A stretch of 64,000 nucleotides of DNA, from positions 642,016 through 706,015 of the forward strand of contig CABFPE010000035.1 in the NCBI GenBank assembly GCA_900660155.1, written 5' to 3'. The position numbers and the translations under genes are program-made. Under the pieces are notes generated by a model. The model searched no databases, was not told where the DNA came from, and saw nothing but the letters and a program-made list of their open reading frames with translations. Each line of letters begins with the position of its first letter. Position 1 is the first letter of the stretch. This stretch comes from Hofstenia miamia. Taxonomy: Eukaryota > Xenacoelomorpha > Acoela > Hofsteniidae. Shown here piece by piece: positions 47,930 through 59,830 of this stretch.

Positions 47930-49898
47930 TTAATCATAAATCAACAAAGTATTTGCTATTCACGTTGCTAAGGTAGAATAAAGTAGCTATATACTGTTAC
48001 TTAGTCTATCATGTGTTGCCTTGTGAATGCATATACATGTACACATCACATATTTAGCAAACAAAGTCTTGAATTAACTAGAAGCTTGCACCAAATGATA
48101 CTAATTTTTGTCAAATTGATCAAATAAAATGGAAGCAGTCTAAATTGATTCTGAACCTGTTTTGTCTTGAACTTGAGTCGTGAAGTTTGAAGCCTGACCT
48201 GAAATCTGATCTGACATGATTAATTCTGATAGACATGATTTAAATATCAACAGCCTGACCTGACTCAACACTATTCATAGCTTACTAAAACTAAATGAAA
48301 GATTTTACAGGCTCTTTACATACTCAAATGTAAGTATAATGTTAGGAATATGAACGTTTGTCCTAACAGCTTTACAGTTTTTTATCTTTGGTGATATTCA
48401 CAAATTTCTTTGAACTCCAACAATTATTAATTTAGTTGTGAATGTTCATAATGTTATGCACAAATTATTATTAGTATGGTTGTTATTACGATGTAAAATG
48501 AAGAATCGATAAAATTTCTCCTAAGATAGAAAAAATCATTAGGGAAGTGGGCATGACAAAAAATATATTTTTTTAGTTGAGTACTTTTATCAGTGTTTCT
48601 GGTCAATTTGATGTTACTAGACACGAATTTGAGGGTATTTTCATTGCAGAAACCACATTTTAGTAATTATCATGAAATTGAATTTATTACCTAAATAGAT
48701 GATTAAACTTAGGAATCAGAAATTTGATGGAGATATTAAGTTCCTCAAATAACTTTCATAACTGTACACAAACATCTAATTCTATTTTGATGTTAATGTA
48801 AACAGATGTTTTGTGTTCATCGAGAAGCCATGAGTCCAAAACCATAGCCTAAATAGGGCAGTTTTTGAAATTCCTTTAATTATTATATTATAAACGCTCT
48901 TAGCTTTTCAGCAAACTTATCCTTAGTGATCAAATAGCTAATAAATAGATTGGTTTCATATATTTGAAACTACAGAAATTTGATGAAGCCGAAGTATGCT
49001 CCCAAAATATTGTTTTCTGCAGATTTCGATATGTTCTAGATTTACCCACACTCCTAAACAAATCTCCTGAGTTGTTGGTGTAATTTTCTTTTTGTTTATC
49101 ATTGAAAAACATTTGATTGACATATCAGGAAATGAAGCTTGGTAGACATTCCGGGCAATATACCATCTCTTCAATGTTGCAAATAACATTTTGGTTTGTT
49201 TCATGCTAAGATTTAGCTTCGCAGATATTGTAAGGTAATGCAGACCCTAAGAATTTATGATAGAAAATATCACTATCAGATTGACTCATTTGTAGGCTAA
49301 TCATGCGTTCTCCTACATCAAAAAATTTAAGTATTGGAGTTCAATACTTTGAGGTGCAGGTTCAAGAGTTTTGTTGATAGCAAGATATATGGAAAAAACC
49401 CTTATTAATAGATAAAAATAACTGTTACTATTGTGGTTTTTGATTCAGCCCAAATATGAGAACTGCAAATGGCAAAAGCTGTTGATCTTCAAATACCCAA
49501 GAATATATTATTTGGGTGTCAAGATAAAATATCCTAATAAATGCCAAATTTCTAAAAATATGCAATTTTCTCATCATATTTTTTATATACTAGTGTCATT
49601 TGGAGATACACATGTATGACTTCTAAATATTTTATAAGAAATTTCAATATTTTTAGTCTTAACCAGCTTGGTGTCCTCTTAAGGGGAAAATAAAATTATT
49701 TCACATTTTCAAAAAATTTTCTCTAAGCCTATTTGGAAGTTTGGATGTCATTAGACATGGACCAAACTATTGGTGAATGTGCTTGAATGTAATGTTAGTA
49801 ATTTGTACTAAATTGTATTGCTCTACCAATAAAGTAGTTCAAAAGATTAACCATTTTTCATTTAAAACTTCCGATCTAACATCTCTCCATACTTATTG
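47930..49898. other. Non-coding stretch
   Basis: AT-rich, with no gene or repeat recognised; several 60-80-codon frames lack any family resemblance. Confidence 0.5.
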
Positions 49899-50380
49899 TT
49901 TACAAATGTGCGGGACCGATACCTGATATCTGTCCCGCATCTGGTTTCGCAGAGGCGGAGTCCAGATACCGACTAGAACAAAAATAATACTTTCGACCAG
50001 ATACGGAACGGGACCGGTACCAGGTGTTTCGGGACCAGATAGCTATATATGTATAGCATCAAAAATTCTCACCCTAGTATATTACAAATTAAGCATTCGA
50101 TTTGTTTAAAAATAATATGAAATATGAAATTCACCAATTACTTTGACGTGTTAAGCTTCAGCCACATATAATAGTTTTTGTTATTAATTAATAAGAATGC
50201 CAACTTGATATGTGATAGCAAAATTAAAGGCGCTAGCGACTACCCGGATCAAACAGGGACCGGGAGCAAAATTTACTTTTCGGCATCGTGACTGAACGGA
50301 ACATTGGCCAAAGAACAACTTTCGCTATTGGAACCGGATGAGACTGGGACCAAATATCACTGGTTCCGCACTTTTACTAA
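49899..50380. mobile_element. MITE-like element with inverted ends and GGGACC-rich interior
   Basis: The left end TTACAAATGTGCGGGACC (49,900) and right end, inverted, TTAGTAAAAGTGCGGAACC (50,380) are similar. The interior has a G+C content well above the flanks and at least five GGGACC copies, several as GGGACCGG or GGGACCAGATA. No TSD was found, so the superfamily is open. Confidence 0.55.
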
Positions 50381-51774
50381 TTCTAAGGAAATTATAAGTC
50401 TTAAAGGTTTTGGGAGCAACAAGAACTTTAACTATTTCTTTTTATGCATTCAACCCATCCAAAACCATTGACTCGTTGCTTGCGTAAAGTTAGATGAGGC
50501 GGTGCACGGCTTATTTATGTAATCCGGGTCGCGGTTTAAGAGTGAAAATGAAAGAAGAGACACTCCTCTATCTTAGTTAGTTCAGGAGTTGTAAGCGATT
50601 AAAATGTTTCAAGAAACAATAAAAATGTAAGTAATTTCTGTCTAAGGTTAAAATATAATGTGAGTGCTCCTTTTAGTAAAAGTTCTTTCGTCTTTTTGAT
50701 GTGAACATTTAATCCATCATTAAATACCCAGTGTTTAGTGTGACTTAATTAACATTTTTACAAAGATTAACTGAAGCATTAGCATACTACAATCGAGGAT
50801 TCCTAAATTTCTAAATTTTGTATTCCTTGATTACTTTTTAATTATTAATCTGTTACATAACCATGACATTATTTGGCATGGGATACAATATAATCAAGGG
50901 TGAAAGTGGGTACAGATTTTCCTACCCAACAAACCCGCAAAATTTTAAAAAACTGTTCACAACTCATTCTCACAGCGAAAACAATTTTACCCGCACCGAA
51001 CCTGTCATTTTTTCAAAAAAAATAAACCGGATTTACTTAGCAAAACGGAAGTATACACAAAGCAGCCCAAATCCAGTGAATGCTATAGAATGTATAAGAA
51101 ATGTGTTGAAAAATAAAACTTAGTTTTTCAATTTCAGTGTGTAGATTTTATCATAAATTTTTTTGGCAAGGATCATAAAACAGGCGTGGGCTAGGGCTGT
51201 ACGGGATACCATCCTGTAACCGCGAGTACAGGCGCACACGGGTACAATTATTGCGGAGATGAACGGATACCAGTAAAGAAGAACTGAATCCTGTTCACGA
51301 GTCGAATGTCGCATCCTTCTCATGTACAAGATTCTTATATGCCTATATATGTCATCAGCACATATTATGTAATGCAGATAAAATTTAAAAGGTGAAATAT
51401 TAATTTATAGTACACATTCGGTTCAGTTGAGTTGTTTTAGCAGATCTCTCTCGCTGTTACTTCTTCAATTACGAGTAATTGAATAAATTTCCACTATTAT
51501 CAATGATTGCACGTGCATACCAAATAGTTTTTCGGGTCGGGTTGTCAATTATGGAGTTCGGATCAGTTTGTATATTTTGGGGTTGTGAACCAATAATCGG
51601 CAATTTCCCTGCAACTACAATGTTATATATTAATTAGTCAGCAGGCTTCGTTCTAAGCATATCTGTACTATCAGTAAAAAAAGTCTGTATTGATTATTGC
51701 AAAGATAACTGCTTAATAAACGACTTTACAAAGATTTCTTGAATTCCTCGAAAAGAATATTACCTAGTACTGTC
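50381..51774. other. Non-coding stretch
   Basis: An 86-codon frame at 50,863 (MTLFGMGYNIIKGESG at its start) is not recognised. 51,180-51,300 is G+C-rich with GGGCTGTACGGGATACC-type sequence and could be part of another MITE. No partner end was found. Confidence 0.4.
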
Positions 51775-52328
51775 CTAAAATTTGCGCTTCAATTAAAGAA
51801 CACATTTCTTTCGGCGTATCAATGAGCTTCAGAAATACTTAAACTCCCGCATCCTCGAACTTTGAAGTAATTATGCACTGGAAAAGTTGATGTTTACCAA
51901 ATGCTTATAAAACTTCTATCCAAAGAGTCTATTACACCAGACTGCATGATCCTTATTGATTAAATGTACTTACAAGAAAATGTCGGACATGCTAAGAGTG
52001 AGAAAACAGGAATTGAGGCTAATAATTATTTCCATAAAAGCGTAGTTTGCTTTATGCTTAATTTTATTACCTCAGGTTCCTCGATTGTAGTTCATGCTCA
52101 GTCTGCAACACATATTTCAAGTGAAATGATTTTCTAAACTCTTGTAAAAATAATAGAACAATTACATGGCCATTCTTTCAAAGTTCGTGGAATAACTTGT
52201 GATAATGATTAAACAAACGTGTGTGTTTTCAAAATTTTACTCAAAAATCCTGCTTTTGAATCGTCTCCAAAATATGTTTGCTTAAATCAATCTGACGAAT
52301 CACAAATTTTATAACTTATGTTTAAAAA
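51775..52328 (+). pseudogene. P-element (THAP9-like) transposase fragment
   Basis: One frame runs through with five or more stop codons: FALQLKNTFLSAYQ, ASEILKLPHPRTLK, ITPDCMILID.MYLQENVGH, NYFHKSVVCFMLNFITSG, SSIVVHAQSATHISSEM, IIEQLHGHSFKVRGITCDND, TNVCVFKILLKN. This is the RNase-H-like core of P-element/THAP9 transposases: LPHPRT, the catalytic Asp in LID.MYLQ, and VRG(I/V)..DN. It ends at 52,328, where an inverted-repeat element is inserted. The next P-type residues (FDTCH) resume at 53,838, just before a LINE. The N-terminal THAP finger is not found. Confidence 0.78.
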
Positions 52329-53837
52329 CAGAGATGGAATTGGATCGGATATACATTTTGAGAAAAATTCCGATCTGTTTCGGATCCAAAAATTTTTGAA
52401 ATTCTGTATATTGTACATTTTATACATTACGCGCATTTTACATTGAATGCCCCTTTAAGTGAAATTTTGTATTTAAATTTCATTGCTCATGCAACAGTTC
52501 CACGTTATTATTACCAACAACTTATAAAATGTGTGACGAATATTTCAAATCTGAAATTCATGTTAGCCATCACATAACAATAAAATTGTAAGACAACCAA
52601 AAACATTTGTTTGAATAAACTTGCAAATGGAAAAGCAGAAGTAACGCAGCGCAGCAAATGGAATAACTTAGTTGCTGCAAATACCTCCAAAATTTAATGA
52701 TTCTGATATAATTTCAGATGTTCTTCAATCAAAAATTCCCATGTAAGATGCACTATAAGCAACTTGAAATGACAAGATTCAAAATAGGTTTCAGAAAGTT
52801 CGTGATTATTGTAATCACAAATAAAAAATTTTTTATAGAGCTTCGGCATAGCAATAATGGGGTATAAATTTATTTAATGTTATTTTTGTTTAACTTAAAA
52901 TATGTAATCCAATGTAGTATCCAATTTCGATGAAAGTAAAATTCAAAATGTATATTTATATCTCAAATTTAGGTTAAAAATGAATTTTTCTATCACTGAT
53001 TTTAATACACTCTACTACAATGTTTTTTAATGCTTTGCAATATATATTTTGGGTTTGTTCTTTAATTTGCTATTGTTTGTGTTATTCTTGTTCTCATCGT
53101 TTTAGATGCAATTTTGAAGTAAGTTTTATCTTGTTGCTTGAACATTGCAAAATGGTGATTTTTGGATTTGTACATAATAAAATTAACAGGATGATAATAT
53201 GATAAGAAAGTCAACTACTTAAACTCTATAAATGCTTATCGTTGATGAGAATTGTGGGGATTTGATTTTTACAAAACTTACAAATAAGCAAAGAAATAAA
53301 TTATCCATTTCCACTCATAATCAAAGTCACGCCAATCAGAAACGGATTTGCTTGTTGTGGGTGGAAAATTAACCTATTTCAAACATAGTTGGACATTGGC
53401 CGAGAATTGAGGTCCACACCCAGCCAAATCCCGTTGATCTCCTTTTAAATCGTAGTCAATTTATGATTGTTGACAAACAAAATTTCTTTAATGTTTTGGT
53501 TTTCTTGATCAAAATGGACTTTATTAGATTGTAGTACTAAAAAAGCGTTTCACACTATTGTAATATTTTAAAATTTAATATTGATTTTTCAACAGATGGC
53601 TTTTAAGTTATACAGAATTCATTACATTTGAGTAGATTTGCATGCACTATTTCGTAAGTCATCCCATTTTTATAATACTTCGGTCAGCTTGAAATTTTCT
53701 ATTAGCATCTGAAAAAAATCATAAATACATTTTAAGTCCATGCCTACTTATTTCTAGAATACTTTTTTATATTCGAATTCGTTTCGGATTGAAAACTAAA
53801 AGTCATTTAAAAAATTCGGATCCGATTCCATCTATGG
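52329..53837. mobile_element. Non-autonomous inverted-repeat element inserted in the P-element gene
   Basis: The left end is CAGAGATGGAATTGGATCGG (about 52,329) and the right end, inverted, CATAGATGGAATCGGATCCG (about 53,837). Both subterminal zones carry TTTCGGAT(C/T) blocks. The right flank GTTTGACA restores the P-element frame (LM-FDTCH). The left flank GTTTAAAA is the same octamer with two changes and one extra A before the element. An 8-bp duplication and CAGAG-type ends suggest a hAT or P-type non-autonomous element of 1.5 kb. No transposase is visible inside; the 60-codon frame at 53,020 is not recognised. Confidence 0.68.
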
Positions 53838-53845
53838 TTTGACAC

Positions 53846-56800
53846 ATGTCATATCATAATGAAATCAGACTAAACCTATTATATGTAAATGCACAAAGCT
53901 TACTGACTGCTGATAGACACATCAAATTTTATTCACACGTGATGTCATCGCAAAGTGAAATAATTATAGTTACCGAAACTTGGTTTGACCATTATGTGTC
54001 TGAAAATATTTTTCTAGACCAATCTTATATATTAGCAACAAGCATTTCTCGTAAGAGTAAAAAAATTATTTTAATTGAAAACACAAAAAACATTAATTTC
54101 GCATACAGTATTATCGTACAAACTTCAGTTTATGTAATTCTCATCATATGCATGCATATATCTTCCTCCCTCTTCATCATCGTATCGTCTAGATATTGGC
54201 ACTTTAATTCAGTCACTTAATCACATTAAGAGAAAATTTGAATCATATCTAAACCAATATTCTATACCTTTGCTATCATTTTGCTATGTTGCGATTTAAA
54301 TTTTCCTGATGCTGATTGGATACCAGTGAGTTCCATTCACCAATTTGACTCTCAATTACTCGATTATTTTATTGAAACTGGTTTAACTCAATTTATTGAC
54401 TTCTCTACTCATGTCAATTGTAATAGTCTAGACGCCATATTCTGCAACAAGGATATAGTTTCTATACTGAAGGTTATCAGTACAACAAAAAGTTTTTCCA
54501 ATCATGCAATTATATATTTTAGTCTAAATGCAGACAGTAGTAAATTCCAACTGCTTTACTTATATACAACCTATAATGACTCTGCATTTTTATTCTTTTC
54601 AGCAAACAAGGAAGAATTACAATTAGCATTAGCAATGTCTATATTTTCATTTAAGTTTCCACTAGACGACCCAAACTTTATAAAATATTATTATCAAGAT
54701 CTATTTTCTATATCTATGTATATTCTAAGAAAGCGCTTAAAAAGGAAAACAAATCCAGCATATATGAGCTGTCATTCAACGCACCTACTGAATAAAGCAA
54801 ATGCAATCTTAAAAATTCATTAGTTAATTTGAACAATTTGAACTATTCAACTAGTGAACTTTATAAATCTATAGAATTAGACAAAATCATTTATAAAATC
54901 ATTTTCACTTGGTGATATTAATCAATGCTATAAATTATTAAGAACGCTTTCCTCGAAATGTCTCCCACTTCCATTGGAATTTAATGGTAAGCAAGCATGC
55001 CATGCATTTATATGTGCTGAATTATTTAGTGATTACTTCCATTCGATATATTCTTCTCCAATGGATGATAATGTATACAGACCCCCAGGATCTTCTTTTT
55101 AAACCTATTTTGTAGACCTATCTTTGATAATCAAAAAACCTCATGGATGTGGTGCAGACAACCTTCCTGGACATTTTTTACACAACTATGCTAATTTGCT
55201 ACTCCACATGTGTTAAACTTGTTTCAATCCCTAATAACTACTTGTGTTTATCCCTCTGAATGNAAACATTAATTTCGCATACAGTATTATCGTACAAACT
55301 TCAGTTTATGTAATTCTCATCATATGCATGCATATATCTTCCTCCCTCTTCATCATCGTATCGTCTAGATATTGGCACTTTAATTCAGTCACTTAATCAC
55401 ATTAAGAGAAAATTTGAATCATATCTAAACCAATATTCTATACCTTTGCTATCATTTTGCTATGTTGCGATTTAAATTTTCCTGATGCTGATTGGATACC
55501 AGTGAGTTCCATTCACCAATTTGACTCTCAATTACTCGATTATTTTATTGAAACTGGTTTAACTCAATTTATTGACTTCTCTACTCATGTCAATGGTAAT
55601 AGTCTAGACGCCATATTCTGCAACAAGGATATAGTTTCTATACTGAAGGTTATCAGTTCAACAAAAAGTTTTTCCAATCATGCAATTATATATTTTAGTC
55701 TAAATGCAGACAGTAGTAAATTCCAACTGCTTTACTTATATACAACCTATAATGACTCTGCATTTTTATTCTTTTCAGCAAACAAGGAAGAATTACAATT
55801 AGCATTAGCAATGTCTATATTTTCATTTAAGTTTCCACTAGACGACCCAAACTTTATAAAATATTATTATCAAGATCTATTTTCTATATCTATGTATATT
55901 CTAAGAAAGCGCTTAAAAAGGAAAACAAATCCAGCATATATGAGCTGTCATTCAACGCACCTACTGAATAAAGCAAATGCAATCTTAAAAATTCATTAGT
56001 TAATTTGAACAATTTGAACTATTCAACTAGTGAACTTTATAAATCTATAGAATTAGACAAAATCATTTATAAAATCATTTTCACTTGGTGATATTAATCA
56101 ATGCTATAAATTATTAAGAACGCTTTCCTCGAAATGTCTCCCACTTCCATTGGAATTTAATGGTAAGCAAGCATGCCATGCATTTATATGTGCTGAATTA
56201 TTTAGTGATTACTTCCATTCGATATATTCTTCTCCAATGGATGATAATGTATACAGACCCCCAGGATCTTCTTTTTAAACCTATTTTGTAGACCTATCTT
56301 TGATAATCAAAAAACCTCATGGATGTGGTGCAGACAACCTTCCTGGACATTTTTTACACAACTATGCTAATTTGCTACTCCACATGTGTTAAACTTGTTT
56401 CAATCCCTAATAACTACTTGTGTTTATCCCTCTGAATGGAAGTTGAGTAATATAATTCCAATTCATAAGTCAGGACCTACAAATATCATTATTAATTACC
56501 GCCCTATCAGTATTCTACCTAAACTATCATTGGCCTTTGAAAAGATTCTTTACAATATTTTATCACCTATCATCGTGGAATTTATCTTTTCCTCTCAGCA
56601 TGGTTTTTTCAAAAGCCGATCTACAATAACACAACTATTGAAGCACATTGAAAAACATTACTCAGCATGGGATGAAAATTATCCCGCATTTGTTTTGTAA
56701 ATTGACTTCGCTAAGGGTTTTCACAAAGTAAATCATTTCAAATTGTTCCAAAAACTTGATGCGTTTGATATCCCAATTAATTTGATGACATTGCTATCAT

Positions 56801-57625
56801 CGTATTTATCTGAGCGTAAGCAAAGAGTTATTGTTAATGGAGTACCATCTAATTATCGAAATGTTTCAAGTGGAGTTCCACAAGGGTCCCATTACTATTT
56901 ATCGCTTATATCAATGATCTACCAAAATTTTGTTTAAATACTATTCCTTACCTTTTTGCAGATGATATTAAATTGTGCCCTATCACTAATTGAAGAAGAT
57001 TTTGCTGTCATTCAAAACTGGGCATATAACAATGAAATGAAGTTCAATGTTATTTAATTTCTTTACAAGACTCAAGCTCGATTCAAATAATGGAAAATAC
57101 TATAAATTCGCCAGATTCGCTTAAAAACCTTGGAGTTTATATCTCCAAAAATCTGTCATGGAACAGCCATATCTCTAACCAAATTAAAGCAACTAATTAT
57201 ACATTCCTTTATCTTAAGCGTAATATTCCTTTTAATACCAATCTTCGAACAAAAATACACATATATAACACTATGATAAAATCTAAACTGAACTGCGCTT
57301 CTCAAATTCCTCGAATCTTAACATACTTGAAAAACTGCAAAAACGCTGTACAAAATAGATTTTACCACTTGGAAATTATAAGGAAAGATTAGCAAACTGA
57401 ACATATTGCCTATTTCTTTGTATTTAGAAATTTCAGATCTGCTTTACCTCAACAAACTTTTAAACCATAAAGTAGATTTACATTATAGATTTCATCGACA
57501 TTTTCATTCAACAAGAGGATCAACCAAACAATTTTCACCTCAAAATATCTTAAAAAAATCTATTATTATTTGTTTGTAACTTTCTTTTAAGCATCAAAGT
57601 CTTTTAATAAAAAAATAAAGAATCT
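53846..57625 (+). mobile_element. Non-LTR retrotransposon with an apparent 1175-bp internal duplication
   Basis: The order is endonuclease start (53,846: IRLNLLYVNAQSLLTADRH, IIIVTETWFDH), endonuclease end (54,281: LCCDLNFPDADWIPVSS, GLTQFIDFSTH, SLDAIFCN, SFSNHAIIYFSL), linker, RT start (56,386: YPSEWKLSNIIPIHKSGP, NYRPISILPKLSLAFEKIL), RT core (SGVPQGS at about 56,868, then YLFADDIKLC at about 56,950), tail domain (57,090: LKNLGVYISKNLSWNSHIS) and an AAATAAAG end. The segment 54,088-55,262 recurs at 55,264-56,438. Frames are broken in places but the (F/Y)ADD box is present, so the copy is moderately young. No ORF1 is seen; it begins just after P-element sequence, so it is 5' truncated. Confidence 0.85.
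54088..56438. repeat. 1175-bp near-identical direct repeat around a single N
   Basis: Copies 54,088-55,262 and 55,264-56,438 differ at two or so noticed bases (HVNCNSL versus HVNGNSL; ISTTK versus ISSTK) and meet exactly at the N (55,263). A failed merge of two overlapping contigs or haplotypes explains this better than a true tandem copy. Confidence 0.85.
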
Positions 57626-58330
57626 TATAATACCTAACACTTCCAGCTTTCCTTTTTCTGGTATTTTTTAAGATACCTGTTTTTATTGAGTCTAACAAAC
57701 AGGTAGCATTATTAAGTTTACTTAGTACCGAAGAGGTATTTGAGGGTAATAATCATTCCAAAAGCTTATAGGCATCCGAAGAGATTCTAGGAGATTCGAA
57801 TTGCCGTTGATAATACATGAAGCGCTTATTCTTCAGACATTAACTAAGTTTGCTTAAACGTTCTCTATACAGCCTAAGACATAAGTCTGACTTGCTTTGC
57901 TTTACTTTTATGACGCTTTAATTTTCTAAGATCCGAATCATAAAAAGGACAAGAGTGGTTGCTGTTTTTAAAACAATTTTCCGGTAGTAATTTATCAATT
58001 GTAGCAGTCATTGCAAATTGCTCCGAAATGCATTGATTAATTGGGCTAATATCATTCATCATACCATAGAATACATTGCAAAAATTAACAATATTCAAGG
58101 AGGACAATTACAACATTTCAACATTCTTTCAGTCTTTTTAGGTTCAAATTTGCAATAACAGGGTAATAATCGGAAACGTCATAAGGACAAGGCTACACGG
58201 AATTTATAATGATAGAATTTGATAACCAGATCAAGGCTATGGCCTGCTTTATATTCGCAAAATTCACTAATTGCTTCATATCATATTAATTTGGTGTCAA
58301 TTTTAACGCGGTAGAGCATACAATTGCTAA
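57626..58330 (-). pseudogene. LINE fragment on the minus strand (endonuclease end, linker, RT start)
   Basis: Minus-strand pieces read KAGHSLDLVIKFYHY and DVSDYYPVIANLNLKRLKE (end of the endonuclease), then NFCNVFYGMMNDISPINQCI, NHSCPFYDSDLRKLKRHKSK (linker), then NTSSVLSKLNNATCLLDSI (RT start). They lie in several frames. The RT core and tail are missing: the fragment stops where the plus-strand LINE ends, so the younger LINE or a deletion removed the rest. Confidence 0.65.
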
Positions 58331-58493
58331 CACTATTTTGGAGAATCCTGTTTTACCGGCCTCCTTTAATGTATGTGAAAATTTGTGAATTAATGAAGAT
58401 AAATATTAATTAATTCTATTATATTCATAAAATATTATCCTTTTATAAACATATTTTGTCAAAGGGTTTCCTAAACCTGGTAAAAAGTAAATG

Positions 58494-58524
<31 letters not shown>

Positions 58525-59378
58525 GATTTTATGATTTTTTATATTTTTTCAGTACAATATAGACTAAAATTATTAGAGCACTTTGAAATTACCGCGATTG
58601 AATAAAATAAAAGAAAGAAGGTAATGAAAGATAAGTCATTAAATTATATGAATGACGTTTTGCTTATTTTAAATATTTAAGAATAATACATTTTTAATGG
58701 ACAATTTCTTAGATATTACAAATGACACTCCAACGCAATTTAATTTCCTTTGTTTCTAGGAATTTAAAATATAAAACAAATTATTTAAATTTTCACCAAT
58801 TAAAAGAAAGAGGATTCTTCTGAATAAAGTGATATTATTTTTAAATTCAAATCACTAGAAAAAATAATCAATCAAATCCAGATATTTTGTGATTAATATA
58901 AAGCTTCTGGGAATTACATATCTTCGAAACTTAATTAAGAAGCATGGAATATAAATTATTAAAATCACAGAATATTTCCACATTATTAAAAATATCGGAA
59001 AAATTGATATATGTGCTGACTATAGTCCTTAACTACATGTATAGTTAGAGGACTTTCTTTCGAAAGGGCGCTGAACAACATGGTAAGTCGCAATCGCTGC
59101 CTGAAGCGTTCCATGCAAAAGCCATAGCATCCAGAATCCATATGCACTATACAGTCTATGTAAGAGGGGTGTTCAAAGATATATACTGAAATAATCATAA
59201 TAATAACATGTAGCTATAATTATAATATAAAATTTAAAACTTTTTTAGTTCTTATGAGTTTAGAAGCATTTGAACCTGTCAACAAGCAGCTCTCAACCAA
59301 CTTGCTTAAGCATAAACAATTTATTCTTTACTAGTAAAATTGGGTTATGCTCAGAAAAAGTAGCTGTAGCACACCAAC
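58331..59378. other. Non-coding stretch with a (TA)n repeat
   Basis: A TA microsatellite lies at about 58,493-58,519. No gene was recognised. Confidence 0.5.
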
Positions 59379-59830
59379 TTAACCTTATTCGACTTGGGAT
59401 TTTTGTACTTCTCAGGCCTGGGAAGGTTTCCCTCCCCTATATTATTCTGAATTGGATTATGACATAAAATGAAACTTTACATAGATATTTTTCACATCAC
59501 CACAATTAAGTTGGAAAGATCCGAAAATTGATGCCATCATTATTTTTATGACGTCATCAATTTGGGGATTTTTTGAAATATATCGAATATTGATATTAAT
59601 TTTTCTTGCTTATTTTACAAACTTTTTTCATACTAAAAATTCTACACATTTTATTTCAAATTGAAAGGCAATACCTTTGATATTTAAAAAATTTGTATTA
59701 AGGGGATATGATCCCCAATAACAGCTAGCGAAATTCAGCACGTCTTATTCAGAAAGCCCCACAACTTTTTGAGTAATAATTAAGATTTCAATAGAGGAGG
59801 AAATCATTCTCCCATGTCAAATAAGGTCAA
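59379..59830. mobile_element. MITE of about 450 bp with long imperfect inverted ends
   Basis: TTAACCTTATTCGAC (59,379) pairs with TTGACCTTATTTGAC on the opposite strand (59,830), and the similarity continues inward through a TTTCC(C/T)(T)CC block. A related left end occurs at 31,390, so this is a repeat family. No TSD was found. Confidence 0.6.

Noticed and set aside
50863-51123. 86-codon plus-strand open frame
   Set aside because: Not recognised; the composition looks like repeat-derived sequence, and there is no supporting context.
52285-52310. A second hammerhead box (CTGACGA)
   Set aside because: It lies in P-element coding sequence and has no GAAA box or pairing stems nearby.
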